Source: Trueperaceae bacterium (GTDB lineage Bacteria > Deinococcota > Deinococci > Deinococcales > Trueperaceae). From it: DNA of 64,000 nt. Both the position numbers and the translations under genes were made by a program. The stretch is from the NCBI GenBank assembly GCA_023954415.1, contig JAMLIB010000006.1, positions 180,470 through 244,469 of the forward strand, in the 5' to 3' direction. A model generated the notes under the pieces. That model did no database searches. It was not told the DNA's origin and was given only the letters and a program-made list of their open reading frames with translations. Below, piece by piece: positions 24,122 through 32,511 of this stretch (its first letter is position 1; each line of letters begins with the position of its first letter).

Positions 24122-26275
24122 ATGGAAGCAGAAGCCCCGCCTACGCTCACGTTCAACCACTACCGCTCAGGCGTCTACGAGGGCAAGTTCGCGTTCGGTG
24201 GCAGCGAGCTACTCTGGCTCGGCGTCGACCCGCAGACGCGCATGCAGCTCAAGCGCATCCCCTTCGAGAAGGGCATGCAGGAGTCGCTGTTCGACCTACC
24301 CGCGTTGCACGCCGGCCTCGGCACGTTCGAGTCGGCGACGTGGAGCGGCGACACGGTCACGCTCGATGACGGCGCCCGCTACAACCGCTACCTCGAGTTC
24401 GCCGGCACGGTGAACGGTGAGGCGACGACGGGCCAGCTCTGGGCGCGGCGCGGCGAGCCGCCCATCATGGACGTCGTCACCGTGGCGGGCAAGGTCGTCG
24501 CCTTCATCATGCCGGGCCGCATCTCGAGCGAGATGCTCGTACTCGAGGGTCACGAGAGCGTGACCCCGTTCGCGAAGTACACCGACCCGATGCTCTCGAA
24601 GGCCGAGTACGGCATCCGCCCCTTGGGCAACCAGGCGGTGCGAACGCGCGACGGCGTCGACCTGGCCACCGAGGTCTTCCTCCCGGCCGGCGGTCGGCCG
24701 GGCCAGCGGTTCCCGGCGATCGTCGTGCGCACGTGCTACGGCAAGGCGCGCGACCTGCACCGGTGTACTCACTGGGTGAACCGCGGCTACGCGTTCGTCA
24801 TCCAGGACGTGCGGGGTCGTTCCGACTCGGACGGCGAGCTCGTGCCCTTCTATCACGAGCGCGAGGACGCCCGCGACCTGTTCGACTGGATCGCCGCGCA
24901 GGAGTGGAGCGACGGCAACATCGGCATGTGGGGCGCCAGCTACCTCGGCTACACCACGACCGCGGCCGCCACCACGGGCCACCCGAACCTCAAGACGGCC
25001 ATCAGCGAGGTGAACGTGGGCTCGCCGTTCTACTACGACACAGTGCGCCGTGGCGGCGCCGTGTGCTCGTGGCCGCTGCTGTGCTGGACGCTCGGGCAGT
25101 CCGTGTCGAACAGGACCGATTTCGACGTGTTCGGCGGCAAGTCCGTCGACCCGGAGAAGGTCGTGCGCATGCGGCCGCTGCTGGACATCCCCAGCCAGGC
25201 CATCGGCAAGCGCTCCGGCCCATGGGACATGTGGGCCGGGCATTACCAGTACGACGAGTTCTGGCGCCACTGCGACAACGGGATGCATGCGCAAGACATC
25301 AAGGTCCCGATGCTCATCCTCTCCGGGTGGCACGACGGCGACGCCCTCGGCGTGCAGGAGACGTGGCGCTTCCTCACGGAGCACGACGTGCCCGGCCGCC
25401 GCATCATCATCGGCCCGTGGCCTCACGGGCTGAACGCGTTCCGCGACTGCATGGACCTGGAGTACGGCGACAACGCCATCGACTACGACTTCGACACCCG
25501 CACCATCCGCTGGTTCGACCGCTACCTCAAGGGCGTGGCCAACGGCGAGGACGAGCAGCCCCGCGCCACCTACTACCTGGGCGGCGACGGAGCGAACGAG
25601 TGGCGCACATCCGACGACTGGAACCCGCGCGAGGCCAGGCTCGTCGAGCTCTACCTCGACAGCGGCGGCCGCGCGAACTCCATGCACGGTGACGGCCGGT
25701 TGTCGAGGACGCCCACTACGGGCGGCAGGTTCGATTCGTACGTGTACGACCCGAACAACGTGGCCTCGGGCGACGCGCAGTTCACGCCGTCGGTGCTCAA
25801 CGAGCAACAGTCGCGCCAGGACTACCTCGTCTACGAGACCGGCGTGCTGAAGGAGAACGTCGCCGTGGCCGGCAACCTGTCGGCGCGCTTCTTCGCGGCC
25901 TCGAGCGCGGTAGACACCGACTTCTTCGTCACCGTGTCCGACGTCGACGAGCAGGGCGTGGCGCGCAAGGTCTCGACGAACGGCATCCGGGCGGAGTTCA
26001 GGAAGTGGCCGGCGGTCGCTTCGGCTCTGCTCACGCCGGGCAGCGTCGAGGAGTACGAGCTCTACCTGCACTTCGCCGGGCACGTGTTCAAGGCCGGCCA
26101 CAAGATCCGGGTGGACATCTGTTCGGCCGACTACCTGACCTTCTTCCCCAACACGAACACGGGCGTCGACCCGTTCACCGATCCGGAGCCGGTGGTGGCG
26201 ACGCAACGGGTGCATCACGGGTCGGAGTGGCCTTCCTGCGTGCGGCTGCCGGTGTTGTACGGGGAGATCACCTGA
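24122..26275 (+). CDS. CocE/NonD-family hydrolase with N-terminal extension
   Basis: The 717-residue protein follows GGAGG. From about residue 166 it is a CocE/NonD (X-Pro dipeptidyl-peptidase-like) alpha/beta hydrolase: TRDGVDLATEVFLPAG, nucleophile Ser273 in MWGASYLGY, Asp around 405 in SGWHDGD, His435 in GPWPHG, then the jelly-roll C-terminal domain (ARFFAASSAVDTDFFVTVSD). About 165 N-terminal residues (FNHYRSGVYEGKFAFGGSEL onward) are not part of the usual family architecture. Substrates could be proline peptides, esters or amides. It ends the peptide operon. An in-frame TTG at 24032, overlapping the previous stop, is an alternative start. A 35-codon relic of a paralogue lies at 4602. Confidence 0.85.
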   Translation: MEAEAPPTLTFNHYRSGVYEGKFAFGGSELLWLGVDPQTRMQLKRIPFEKGMQESLFDLPALHAGLGTFESATWSGDTVTLDDGARYNRYLEFAGTVNGEATTGQLWARRGEPPIMDVVTVAGKVVAFIMPGRISSEMLVLEGHESVTPFAKYTDPMLSKAEYGIRPLGNQAVRTRDGVDLATEVFLPAGGRPGQRFPAIVVRTCYGKARDLHRCTHWVNRGYAFVIQDVRGRSDSDGELVPFYHEREDARDLFDWIAAQEWSDGNIGMWGASYLGYTTTAAATTGHPNLKTAISEVNVGSPFYYDTVRRGGAVCSWPLLCWTLGQSVSNRTDFDVFGGKSVDPEKVVRMRPLLDIPSQAIGKRSGPWDMWAGHYQYDEFWRHCDNGMHAQDIKVPMLILSGWHDGDALGVQETWRFLTEHDVPGRRIIIGPWPHGLNAFRDCMDLEYGDNAIDYDFDTRTIRWFDRYLKGVANGEDEQPRATYYLGGDGANEWRTSDDWNPREARLVELYLDSGGRANSMHGDGRLSRTPTTGGRFDSYVYDPNNVASGDAQFTPSVLNEQQSRQDYLVYETGVLKENVAVAGNLSARFFAASSAVDTDFFVTVSDVDEQGVARKVSTNGIRAEFRKWPAVASALLTPGSVEEYELYLHFAGHVFKAGHKIRVDICSADYLTFFPNTNTGVDPFTDPEPVVATQRVHHGSEWPSCVRLPVLYGEIT

Positions 26276-26280
26276 GCGCT

Positions 26281-26296
26281 TGCCCCGAACGGGGCA
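26281..26296 (+). terminator. Hairpin TGCCCCG-AA-CGGGGCA after the hydrolase operon
   Basis: A perfect GC-rich inverted repeat sits 5 bases after the stop. There is no clear T-run, so termination would be weak or factor-assisted. Confidence 0.45.
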
Positions 26297-26425
26297 CGCG
26301 CCCGCGTCTTGCTCGTTACGTTGAGTAGAATCACTCAGCCTAATGAGTATCTTGCCCGCCGCCTACCACCCTGACTCCGAGCGTGGTGCATGGAAACAGC
26401 CACCAGAGATATCGTGAGTCCAGAC

Positions 26426-26968
26426 ATGACCAACAGGTACATAGCGCTCCTACGCGGGATCAACGTCGGCGGACGCGTGGTCAAGATGGAGCGGCTACGC
26501 AGCGTGTTCGCCGGCCTCGGTCTCGCCAACGTCCGCACCTACATCAACAGCGGGAACGTCTTCTTCGACACGGCCGAGACCGACCGCCCCTCGCTCACCG
26601 AGACTATAGAGACGGCGCTTCACGAGGCCCTGGGCTACCAGGTGCCGACGTTCCTGCGCACCCCCGAGGAGCTCGAGGCGATCCTGGCCAGAGATCCCTT
26701 CGTCGACATCGTCAGGACCGACGCCGACGACCTCCGCTTCTGCGTCGTGTTCACCGCCGAGCAGTTGAACCAAGGGCTCGAGCTGCCCGTCTCGTCGTCG
26801 AAGAACGACATGGAGCTGGTGGCGGTCAACGAGCGCGAGGCCTACGTGGTCTGGCGGCTCATCGGCGGTCGCGTCTCCGGGAAGTTCCCCGACGACGTGC
26901 TCCCGCCGCGGAACACCACGCGGTTCTTCCATACTCTGAAGAAGATCCTCGCTGCTGCCACCGGCTAG
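26426..26968 (+). CDS. DUF1697 family protein
   Basis: The 180-residue protein begins MTNRYIALLRGINVGGRVVK, the diagnostic start of DUF1697, and continues VRTYINSGNVFFDTAET and the end NTTRFFHTLKKILAAA. Function is unknown for the family. The start at 26426 is the one conserved in such proteins; an ATG at 26390 is in frame but would add an unrelated 12-residue leader. Confidence 0.82.
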   Translation: MTNRYIALLRGINVGGRVVKMERLRSVFAGLGLANVRTYINSGNVFFDTAETDRPSLTETIETALHEALGYQVPTFLRTPEELEAILARDPFVDIVRTDADDLRFCVVFTAEQLNQGLELPVSSSKNDMELVAVNEREAYVVWRLIGGRVSGKFPDDVLPPRNTTRFFHTLKKILAAATG

Positions 26969-27006
26969 GAGCTCGCGTCCACGGACTTGCGCAACGGCCC
27001 ACGCGA

Positions 27007-27600
27007 TCAGCGGCGGCGGTCGTAGGTCAGCGCGATGACGCCGGGACTGCTGGTGGCGTGATGGACGCGTTCCCAGTCGGTGAGCGGATTGTCGTCGTCG
27101 AAGAGTCGGTGTCCGTTGCCTCCCAGGACGGGAGCCACGACGAGGTTGAGGCGGTCGATCGCGTCCTCGGCGAGGAGTGCCTTGATGACGCTGGCGCTCC
27201 AGGCGATCAGGATGTCGCCTTCGCCGTCCGATCTCAGCGCGTTGATCACGTCGATAGCCGGGGCGTTGACAATCTGTACGCCCTGCCACGGCGATGCGGT
27301 CAGGGTCGAGGACAGCACGACCTTCTCGGCGGCCACCAGCCATCTGGCGAACGCCTCATCCCGCGGGTCGACCTTCCCGGTGCCGATCACGCTCGGCCAC
27401 CACACCAGGAACTCCTCAGCGTTGACCCGGCCTAGGACCGCGGTCGTGGCGGTCTCGATGGTCCGGACGATCTGGTCGTACCCGACTTCGGCGTCGGCGA
27501 GGTGGCCGATCCCCTCGTTACCCGCGCGGCGGTAGTAGCCGTCCATGCTGAGGCCGATGTTGGCGACGACGCGGCGGCCTGCGGTGCGATGCTCGGTCAT
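27007..27600 (-). CDS. Dihydrofolate reductase-family (RibD C-terminal-like) protein
   Basis: The 197-residue protein has VVANIGLSMDGYYRRAG at the start, VLGRVNAEEFLVWWP, and the end of the reductase fold (DILIAWSASVIKALLAEDAI, DRLNLVVAPVLGGNGHRLFD). These are typical of stand-alone RibD_C/DHFR-like proteins that bind NADPH. AAGGAAC precedes the start. The physiological substrate is unknown. Its start overlaps the ABC-like fragment upstream. Confidence 0.82.
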   Translation of the reverse strand: MTEHRTAGRRVVANIGLSMDGYYRRAGNEGIGHLADAEVGYDQIVRTIETATTAVLGRVNAEEFLVWWPSVIGTGKVDPRDEAFARWLVAAEKVVLSSTLTASPWQGVQIVNAPAIDVINALRSDGEGDILIAWSASVIKALLAEDAIDRLNLVVAPVLGGNGHRLFDDDNPLTDWERVHHATSSPGVIALTYDRRR

Positions 27601-27851
27601 GAGTTCGTTCCTTCTCGGGTGGAGGTGAGCTCCCCATCGGCCGCGTGCGCGTACCGGCGTGAGAGAAGACTGTACTGCGGGGTGCGAAGGTCGATGGCGG
27701 CGGCGATCACGCGGGCGATGCCTGAGACGAGCAGGATGAGCGCGATGCCGTGGTCGTCGCCGGTGCCGAGCGACTGCTCCCACCCTTCGGGCAGCTCCTC
27801 GATCAGTGGAAGGGCTCCTGCCGCCTCGGCCGAGCGGCGCAACCGTTCCAC
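27597..27851 (-). pseudogene. Scrambled fragment resembling an ABC-transporter ATPase
   Basis: The 84-codon frame contains AEAAGALPLIEELPEGWEQSL, which in ABC exporters lies just before the signature motif, and later YSLLSRRYAHAADGEL. No Walker motifs or signature follow. The rest is not recognisable. It overlaps the end of a truncated HTH gene upstream, so both look like the two sides of a deletion. Confidence 0.4.
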
Positions 27852-28216
27852 TCCGCGTCCTGTCCATCATTGAGCCGATCGCAAGCTGCGTGCTCCGCCA
27901 AGAAAGCGTCGTGAAGCAACCCCGACGTGACCGCCGCGTGTTCGCCCGGATCGCCAGTTGGTAACAGGGAGCTGCGGTACTTGAAGGTGCGGGCGGCGAG
28001 TTGGTAGTACCCCCTGCCGAGCTCACGCTTGACTTCCATGAGCAGGCCGAGCGTCACGTGGCGCTTGGCGTGGTGATGAGCCAGGTTGGCTCGTATCCCA
28101 AGCGCTCGGGCAGCGTCACTGGGCGAAGCCGGCTGCAGGAACCTTCCCAGAAATGCCGTGTCCCGCAACGCGAGCGCTTGCTCTCGGCGCGTCACCACCA
28201 TCTCGGTTAGCTGCAT
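27803..28216 (-). pseudogene. Truncated winged-helix (ArsR-like) regulator
   Basis: The 137-codon frame contains a helix-turn-helix segment: FLGRFLQPASPSDAARALGI followed by RANLAHHHAKRHVTLGLLME and VKRELGRGYYQLAARTFKYR. This resembles ArsR-like regulators often placed before ABC exporters. After about residue 115 the sequence becomes unrelated (NDGQDAEWNGCAARP), so the C-terminal part is lost. It may still bind DNA, but is most likely a relic. Confidence 0.55.
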
Positions 28217-28398
28217 GTCGAAGTATCGGACAAGCGGGTTTCAGCGTGCAATGCCTGGTACTGAAAGCGTCGAGCATCGATCGCCGCCTCGCATACCAGA
28301 CCTCGTCAAAGAAGAACCGGGCCAAGGTTCAACTCGGGCGAATTCTGCATTAGGGCGATCCGAAGTCGACCGGCCTGCGCCGCGAGAGGCCGCGACCG

Positions 28399-29559
28399 CT
28401 ACAGCGTGGACGACGGGTGCGACGCACCCCGCGGCCGCGCCAGCACCGTCCTAATGGCGAGGCCTCCGACGACGGCGAGCACGGCGAGGCTCAAGCCGAT
28501 CACGGGCAGTTCGTGCCGCCAGATCGTAGCGGCCGCGCCGATGGGGACGAGAGCGACGATGGCCACATAGCGCGTGCGCGCGACGCGCCCGAACCGCGAG
28601 CTCAGGAACAGCACGTTCCCGAGCAGGTAGACCAGCGGGCCGGCGATCGTGACCAGGACCATCGGCGTGCTCAGGTGCGGGTGCGTCAGGCGCAGCTCGA
28701 TCGAGACGGCCACCAGGATCGCGCCACCCACCATCAGCGCGTGGGCGTACGCGTACGCCGAGCGCAGCGCGGCCGTCCCCTCTTCCCCACCGAGCACGTC
28801 GTGACCGGCCAACGCGAAGTAGTTGAACCATAGCGACACGAGGGCGGCGAAACCTACGATGAAGCCGACGACGAGTCGGGTATCGACGCTGCCGGCCGCC
28901 GCCAACGAGCCGCCCATCAGCAGGACCGATTCGCCCAGGGCGATGATGAACACCAGCCGGTTACGCTCGGCGAGGTGCTCGGCGTCAGTGTCCCAACCGG
29001 ACATCGGAGCGCTGCCGAGGCCAGGGAACCTGAAGTCGACCCGCGGACCCAAGTAGTCGACGATCACAGCCAGGAGCCAAACGGCGAGCCGCAGGTCGGC
29101 CGGCAGGAAGGCCCCGACGAGCCACAGGACGCCCGCCGACGCCGACCAGGCGCCCAAGAACCGGTAGTTCCGCGCCAGGGGCCCCCGGAACGCGATCATC
29201 ATGAAGAGCGGTCTGATGAGCCCCATGGCCACGTAACAGGCGACGAACAGGACGCCGCCTCCGTCGAACGCCAGCGGGATGGCCGCGGCCATGCCGAGCG
29301 CCAGCAGCATGAGCACCGCGTTCAGCAACTGCACGGCGCCTCGGGCCGGGTCGAGCCAGTTCATCATCCAGGCCGTGTAGTTCCAGCCCCACCAGATCGC
29401 GGCGAACACGACGGCCGTCTGGGCGAAACCGCGCCAGGACAGGTCGGAGATCAGGAGGTGCGAGATCTGGACGATGGCGAAGACGTAGACGAGGTCGAAG
29501 AAGAGCTCGATGGGGCCGACGGCGGAGCGCTCCGGGCCCGCAGCGCGCCCGAGCGTCAC
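28399..29559 (-). CDS. Low-temperature-requirement A (LtrA) family membrane protein
   Basis: The 386-residue protein has about ten to eleven hydrophobic segments and the LtrA hallmarks ELFFDLVYVFAIVQISHLL near the N terminus and HLAERNRLVFIIALGESVLL in the middle. It starts at a GTG at 29559. Function is unknown beyond the Listeria cold-growth phenotype that named the family. It is monocistronic and divergent from the DUF1810-methyltransferase gene. Confidence 0.87.
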   Translation of the reverse strand: MTLGRAAGPERSAVGPIELFFDLVYVFAIVQISHLLISDLSWRGFAQTAVVFAAIWWGWNYTAWMMNWLDPARGAVQLLNAVLMLLALGMAAAIPLAFDGGGVLFVACYVAMGLIRPLFMMIAFRGPLARNYRFLGAWSASAGVLWLVGAFLPADLRLAVWLLAVIVDYLGPRVDFRFPGLGSAPMSGWDTDAEHLAERNRLVFIIALGESVLLMGGSLAAAGSVDTRLVVGFIVGFAALVSLWFNYFALAGHDVLGGEEGTAALRSAYAYAHALMVGGAILVAVSIELRLTHPHLSTPMVLVTIAGPLVYLLGNVLFLSSRFGRVARTRYVAIVALVPIGAAATIWRHELPVIGLSLAVLAVVGGLAIRTVLARPRGASHPSSTL

Positions 29560-29738
29560 CCGAGCACCTTGTACTTATCCGGCTGCGCCGGTAGGCGAGT
29601 GCAACGCGCCACCACGCGGACGGCAGCCTCGATCTGGTTCCTACCGGTCATGGTCCACCGCCGCCAACTGTACTTCTTCCATGTTCGCGCCTGGCTTGCG
29701 TCATCGGGTCCAGGCCGCGACGCCGACGGTCGAGACGG

Positions 29739-29744
29739 TACGCT
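29739..29744 (+). promoter_or_regulatory. -10 box TACGCT of the DUF1810-methyltransferase gene
   Basis: It lies seven bases before the ATG at 29752, the leaderless spacing. Confidence 0.35.
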
Positions 29745-29751
29745 GGTTCCA

Positions 29752-30948
29752 ATGGCCGCGCGAGACCCACACGACCTTACCCGCTTCGTCGCCGCCCAGA
29801 AGGACACCTACGCCACCGCCTTGTCGGAGTTGACGGCGGGCCGGAAGACGAGCCATTGGATGTGGTTCGTCTTCCCCCAGGTCGTCGGGCTGGGTCATAG
29901 CGACATGGCGGTGCGCTACGCCATCCGCTCCTTGGCGGAGGCGCGGGCGTACCTTGACCACCCGCTGCTGGGTGCCCGACTGCGCGAGTGCGCCGCAGCC
30001 ATCCTGAGCCACCCGGGCGTGAGCGCGCGGCAGATGCTGGGCCCGATCGACGACGTCAAGCTGCGTTCGAGCATGACGTTGTTCGAGGCGGTGGACACCG
30101 TGGGCGGCCAGTTCTCGCGAGTGCTGGATCGCTACTACGACGGTGTGCCCGACCCCTTGACGCTGGCCGTGTTGGCCGAACGGGCCGATTCGGAGACCGA
30201 TACGGGAACCACTGCGGGCAGTGACACTGCCGCTGCCCAGCTGCCCACCGCGCCAACGAGCATGTGGGAGCGGCCCGAGGTAGCGGCGCGCTTCGCCGAG
30301 CGACCGCCCGACCACCGGCTCGTCAAGCTGTTCCTTGGTGAGGACGAGTACGCTCCGGTCAAGACGGCCTGGAACACCGGGCCGAAGCCTCGGGTCCTCG
30401 ACCTCGGCTGCGCTGGCGGGCGCAACACCGTCTGGTTGGCCGAGCAGGGCGCGGACGTCCGGGCCGTTGACGCCTCGCGAGCGATGGTGGCCGAGACCCG
30501 CAGGCGGCTGGCAGCGGTGTTAGGCGCACGTGAGGCGACTTGGCGCGTGACCCGCAGCTACATGCACGACCTGAGCGAGTTCGGGAGCGATGAGTTCGAT
30601 CTGGTCGTCGCTCTTGGGGTGCTGCAGGACGCCCAGAGCGACGCTGAGTGGTACCAGGCCCTATCCGAGTTGGCGCGCAGCCTGCACCGGGGCGGACTCG
30701 CATTGGTGGCGAACTTAGCTCCGGACTCGGCTCCAGACGGAAGGCCGCTCACGCGCGACCGCGAAACGCAGGACGTCTGGGTCGGCTTCGGCTCGTCCGA
30801 CAGGCGCATGACACTGCCGGACCTCGAGCGGCTCGACGGGCACTTCCTCCGCCATGGCCTCGAGCCGGTACTGCCGACCGAGCGGGTAAGGGTCGAGACG
30901 GCGGGTGGCCAGCGGGTGACGCTCAACGCGCTGTACAAGAAGACCTGA
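29752..30948 (+). CDS. DUF1810 domain fused to a SAM methyltransferase
   Basis: Residues 1-140 of this 398-residue protein are a complete DUF1810 domain (DLTRFVAAQKDTYATALSEL, KTSHWMWFVFPQVVGLGHSD, VKLRSSMTLFEAV). A Thr/Ala-rich linker (about 145-170) leads to a class I methyltransferase with motif I RVLDLGCAGGRNTVWLAEQG, the acidic VRAVDAS and FDLVVALGVLQDAQSD. DUF1810 proteins are normally stand-alone and of unknown function. The fusion is in one uninterrupted frame with even composition, so it appears genuine. The substrate is unknown. Confidence 0.82.
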   Translation: MAARDPHDLTRFVAAQKDTYATALSELTAGRKTSHWMWFVFPQVVGLGHSDMAVRYAIRSLAEARAYLDHPLLGARLRECAAAILSHPGVSARQMLGPIDDVKLRSSMTLFEAVDTVGGQFSRVLDRYYDGVPDPLTLAVLAERADSETDTGTTAGSDTAAAQLPTAPTSMWERPEVAARFAERPPDHRLVKLFLGEDEYAPVKTAWNTGPKPRVLDLGCAGGRNTVWLAEQGADVRAVDASRAMVAETRRRLAAVLGAREATWRVTRSYMHDLSEFGSDEFDLVVALGVLQDAQSDAEWYQALSELARSLHRGGLALVANLAPDSAPDGRPLTRDRETQDVWVGFGSSDRRMTLPDLERLDGHFLRHGLEPVLPTERVRVETAGGQRVTLNALYKKT

Positions 30949-31181
30949 CAGCCCTTGGTCGATCAGGCCGACTTAGACTCACGTCACGACACAGGTCGCA
31001 CCTCGCCTCCCCGCCCGGAGCCGCCGGGGCCGAGACCGCAGATCAGGGAGTGAAAAGATGCCAGCCCCGAAGAGCGACCAAGATACCCGCTGTTGGAGAT
31101 CGAGCGCAGGTGGCTCGTGGACCTAGACACGGTGGAGTCGCGGCATGTGCGAAGCACTGGCTGCACCCGGGAGGCTCGAAG

Positions 31182-31709
31182 ATGAAGCGCGCCGGCGAGA
31201 GCGGGGGCGCCGCACCCTTGGCCGAACAGCCTACTAGCCCCGGGCCCACCGTGGAGGCGGGCAAGACCGTGTCCGCGCTCTTCATCCTGTACGTCAAGGA
31301 CCAAGCGGCCAGCACCGCGTTCTACCGCGCCGTCCTTGGACGACCGCCCCGGCTGGACGTGCCGGGCATGACCGAGTTCGGCCTAGGCGATCAGGCTCGC
31401 CTCGGGTTGATGCCCGAGGCCGGAATCCGTCAGCTCCTCGGCGACGCCCTCCCGGATCCTGCTCGCGCGAACGGAGTACCCAGGAGCGAGCTCTACTTGT
31501 CGGTACCCGATCCGGCCGAGTGCCACCGCCGCGCTCTGGCGGCCGGGGCCACAGAGCTCAGCCCGGTGGCCCGGCGGGGCTGGGGCGATGACGCCGGGTA
31601 CTCGCTCGACCCGGACGGCCACGTGCTCGCCTTCGCGAGACGTGCGCAGGAACGGGTCTTACCGTTGCTCAAGCGGTCACGTGGCAAACGGAACTGGGGA
31701 TGGCGATGA
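31182..31709 (+). CDS. VOC-family (glyoxalase-like) protein
   Basis: This roughly 175-residue protein starts after GGGAGGCTCGAAG. After a 28-residue disordered leader it has one vicinal-oxygen-chelate domain: LFILYVKDQAASTAFYRAVL, FGLGDQARLGLMPEAGIRQL, SELYLSVPDPAECHRRALAA and the closing DDAGYSLDPDGHVLAFARR. The domain is typical of small antibiotic-binding or dioxygenase-like VOC proteins. The function is unknown. The 30949-31181 gap before it holds no recognised feature. Confidence 0.8.
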   Translation: MKRAGESGGAAPLAEQPTSPGPTVEAGKTVSALFILYVKDQAASTAFYRAVLGRPPRLDVPGMTEFGLGDQARLGLMPEAGIRQLLGDALPDPARANGVPRSELYLSVPDPAECHRRALAAGATELSPVARRGWGDDAGYSLDPDGHVLAFARRAQERVLPLLKRSRGKRNWGWR

Positions 31710-31833
31710 CCTAGCGCTAGGCGCGTAGCCCAGCAACTGGGCGCGCAGCGCGAGAGCGCGAACAGCAGCGTGCTTCAGGAGAGGCATATGGCTCGGGTGC
31801 GTTCGGCACGGCGGCTCCTGCCGGGGCGCCCGG

Positions 31834-32496
31834 TCAGGCGAAGCGCATCTGCCCACCCTCACCCGCCAACGTGAACGCGCCGGTCGGCCCGGAGAGATCG
31901 GCCTGGATCCGCGGGTGCGGGGCGCTAGCGACGGTGACATCCGGCACGGGTCCACCGAGCGCATCGAGCAACGCCCTCAGCCCTTCGCCGTCCGGGTGCG
32001 CCACCGTGAGGCCCGTCAGGCCGAGCTCGCGGCCGAGGCTTCGCGACGGGTGGGGCGAGCCTTGCCAGTCGATGAAGAACGGCACCAGGCCACCGTAGGC
32101 GTGCCCCGTCACGGCGAGCACCGTCCACTTGAGCTGCACGCCGTCCGGCGTCAGCCTGCCGCTCTCCATGCGCTCGGAGCCCAGGCCCAGCGCGCGCACC
32201 CGGTCGACGAGTCCGGCCATGTCGTCGACGCGAACGCACCAGGTGTGCAGCGCCGGTCCCCGCAAGTACGCGATGGAGCGACGGTACGCGCCGTTCCCGC
32301 CCTCGTCGCCGCGAGGGTCACGGGCCATGAGCTCCAGGTAGCGGCCGGGGCCCAGCCCTACGAGGGCGTTGTGAGTCCCCTGGCCGACGTGCCTGCCCCC
32401 GCGCGTGGCCCGCACTCCTGAGCTCGCCGAGAGCTCGCTCTCCAGCTCCGCCAGGTCGTCTCCGGCGAACAGCAGGTGGTCTATCTCCAAAGACAT
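31834..32496 (-). CDS. Glyoxalase-like (VOC) domain protein
   Basis: The 220-residue protein opens EIDHLLFAGDDLAELESELS and has GGRHVGQGTHNALVGLGPGR and YLELMARDP, the pattern of the larger 'Glyoxalase-like' VOC family, then VPFFIDWQGSPHPS. It is downstream of the acetamidase gene on the same strand with a 15-base gap, so probably co-transcribed. The substrate is unknown. Confidence 0.8.
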   Translation of the reverse strand: MSLEIDHLLFAGDDLAELESELSASSGVRATRGGRHVGQGTHNALVGLGPGRYLELMARDPRGDEGGNGAYRRSIAYLRGPALHTWCVRVDDMAGLVDRVRALGLGSERMESGRLTPDGVQLKWTVLAVTGHAYGGLVPFFIDWQGSPHPSRSLGRELGLTGLTVAHPDGEGLRALLDALGGPVPDVTVASAPHPRIQADLSGPTGAFTLAGEGGQMRFA

Positions 32497-32511
32497 GCGC
32501 CGACGTCCCCT

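Noticed and set aside
24296..26218. A 640-codon minus-strand frame opposite the hydrolase gene
   Set aside because: It is antisense to a well-supported gene, with composition typical of a shadow frame and no recognisable motif.
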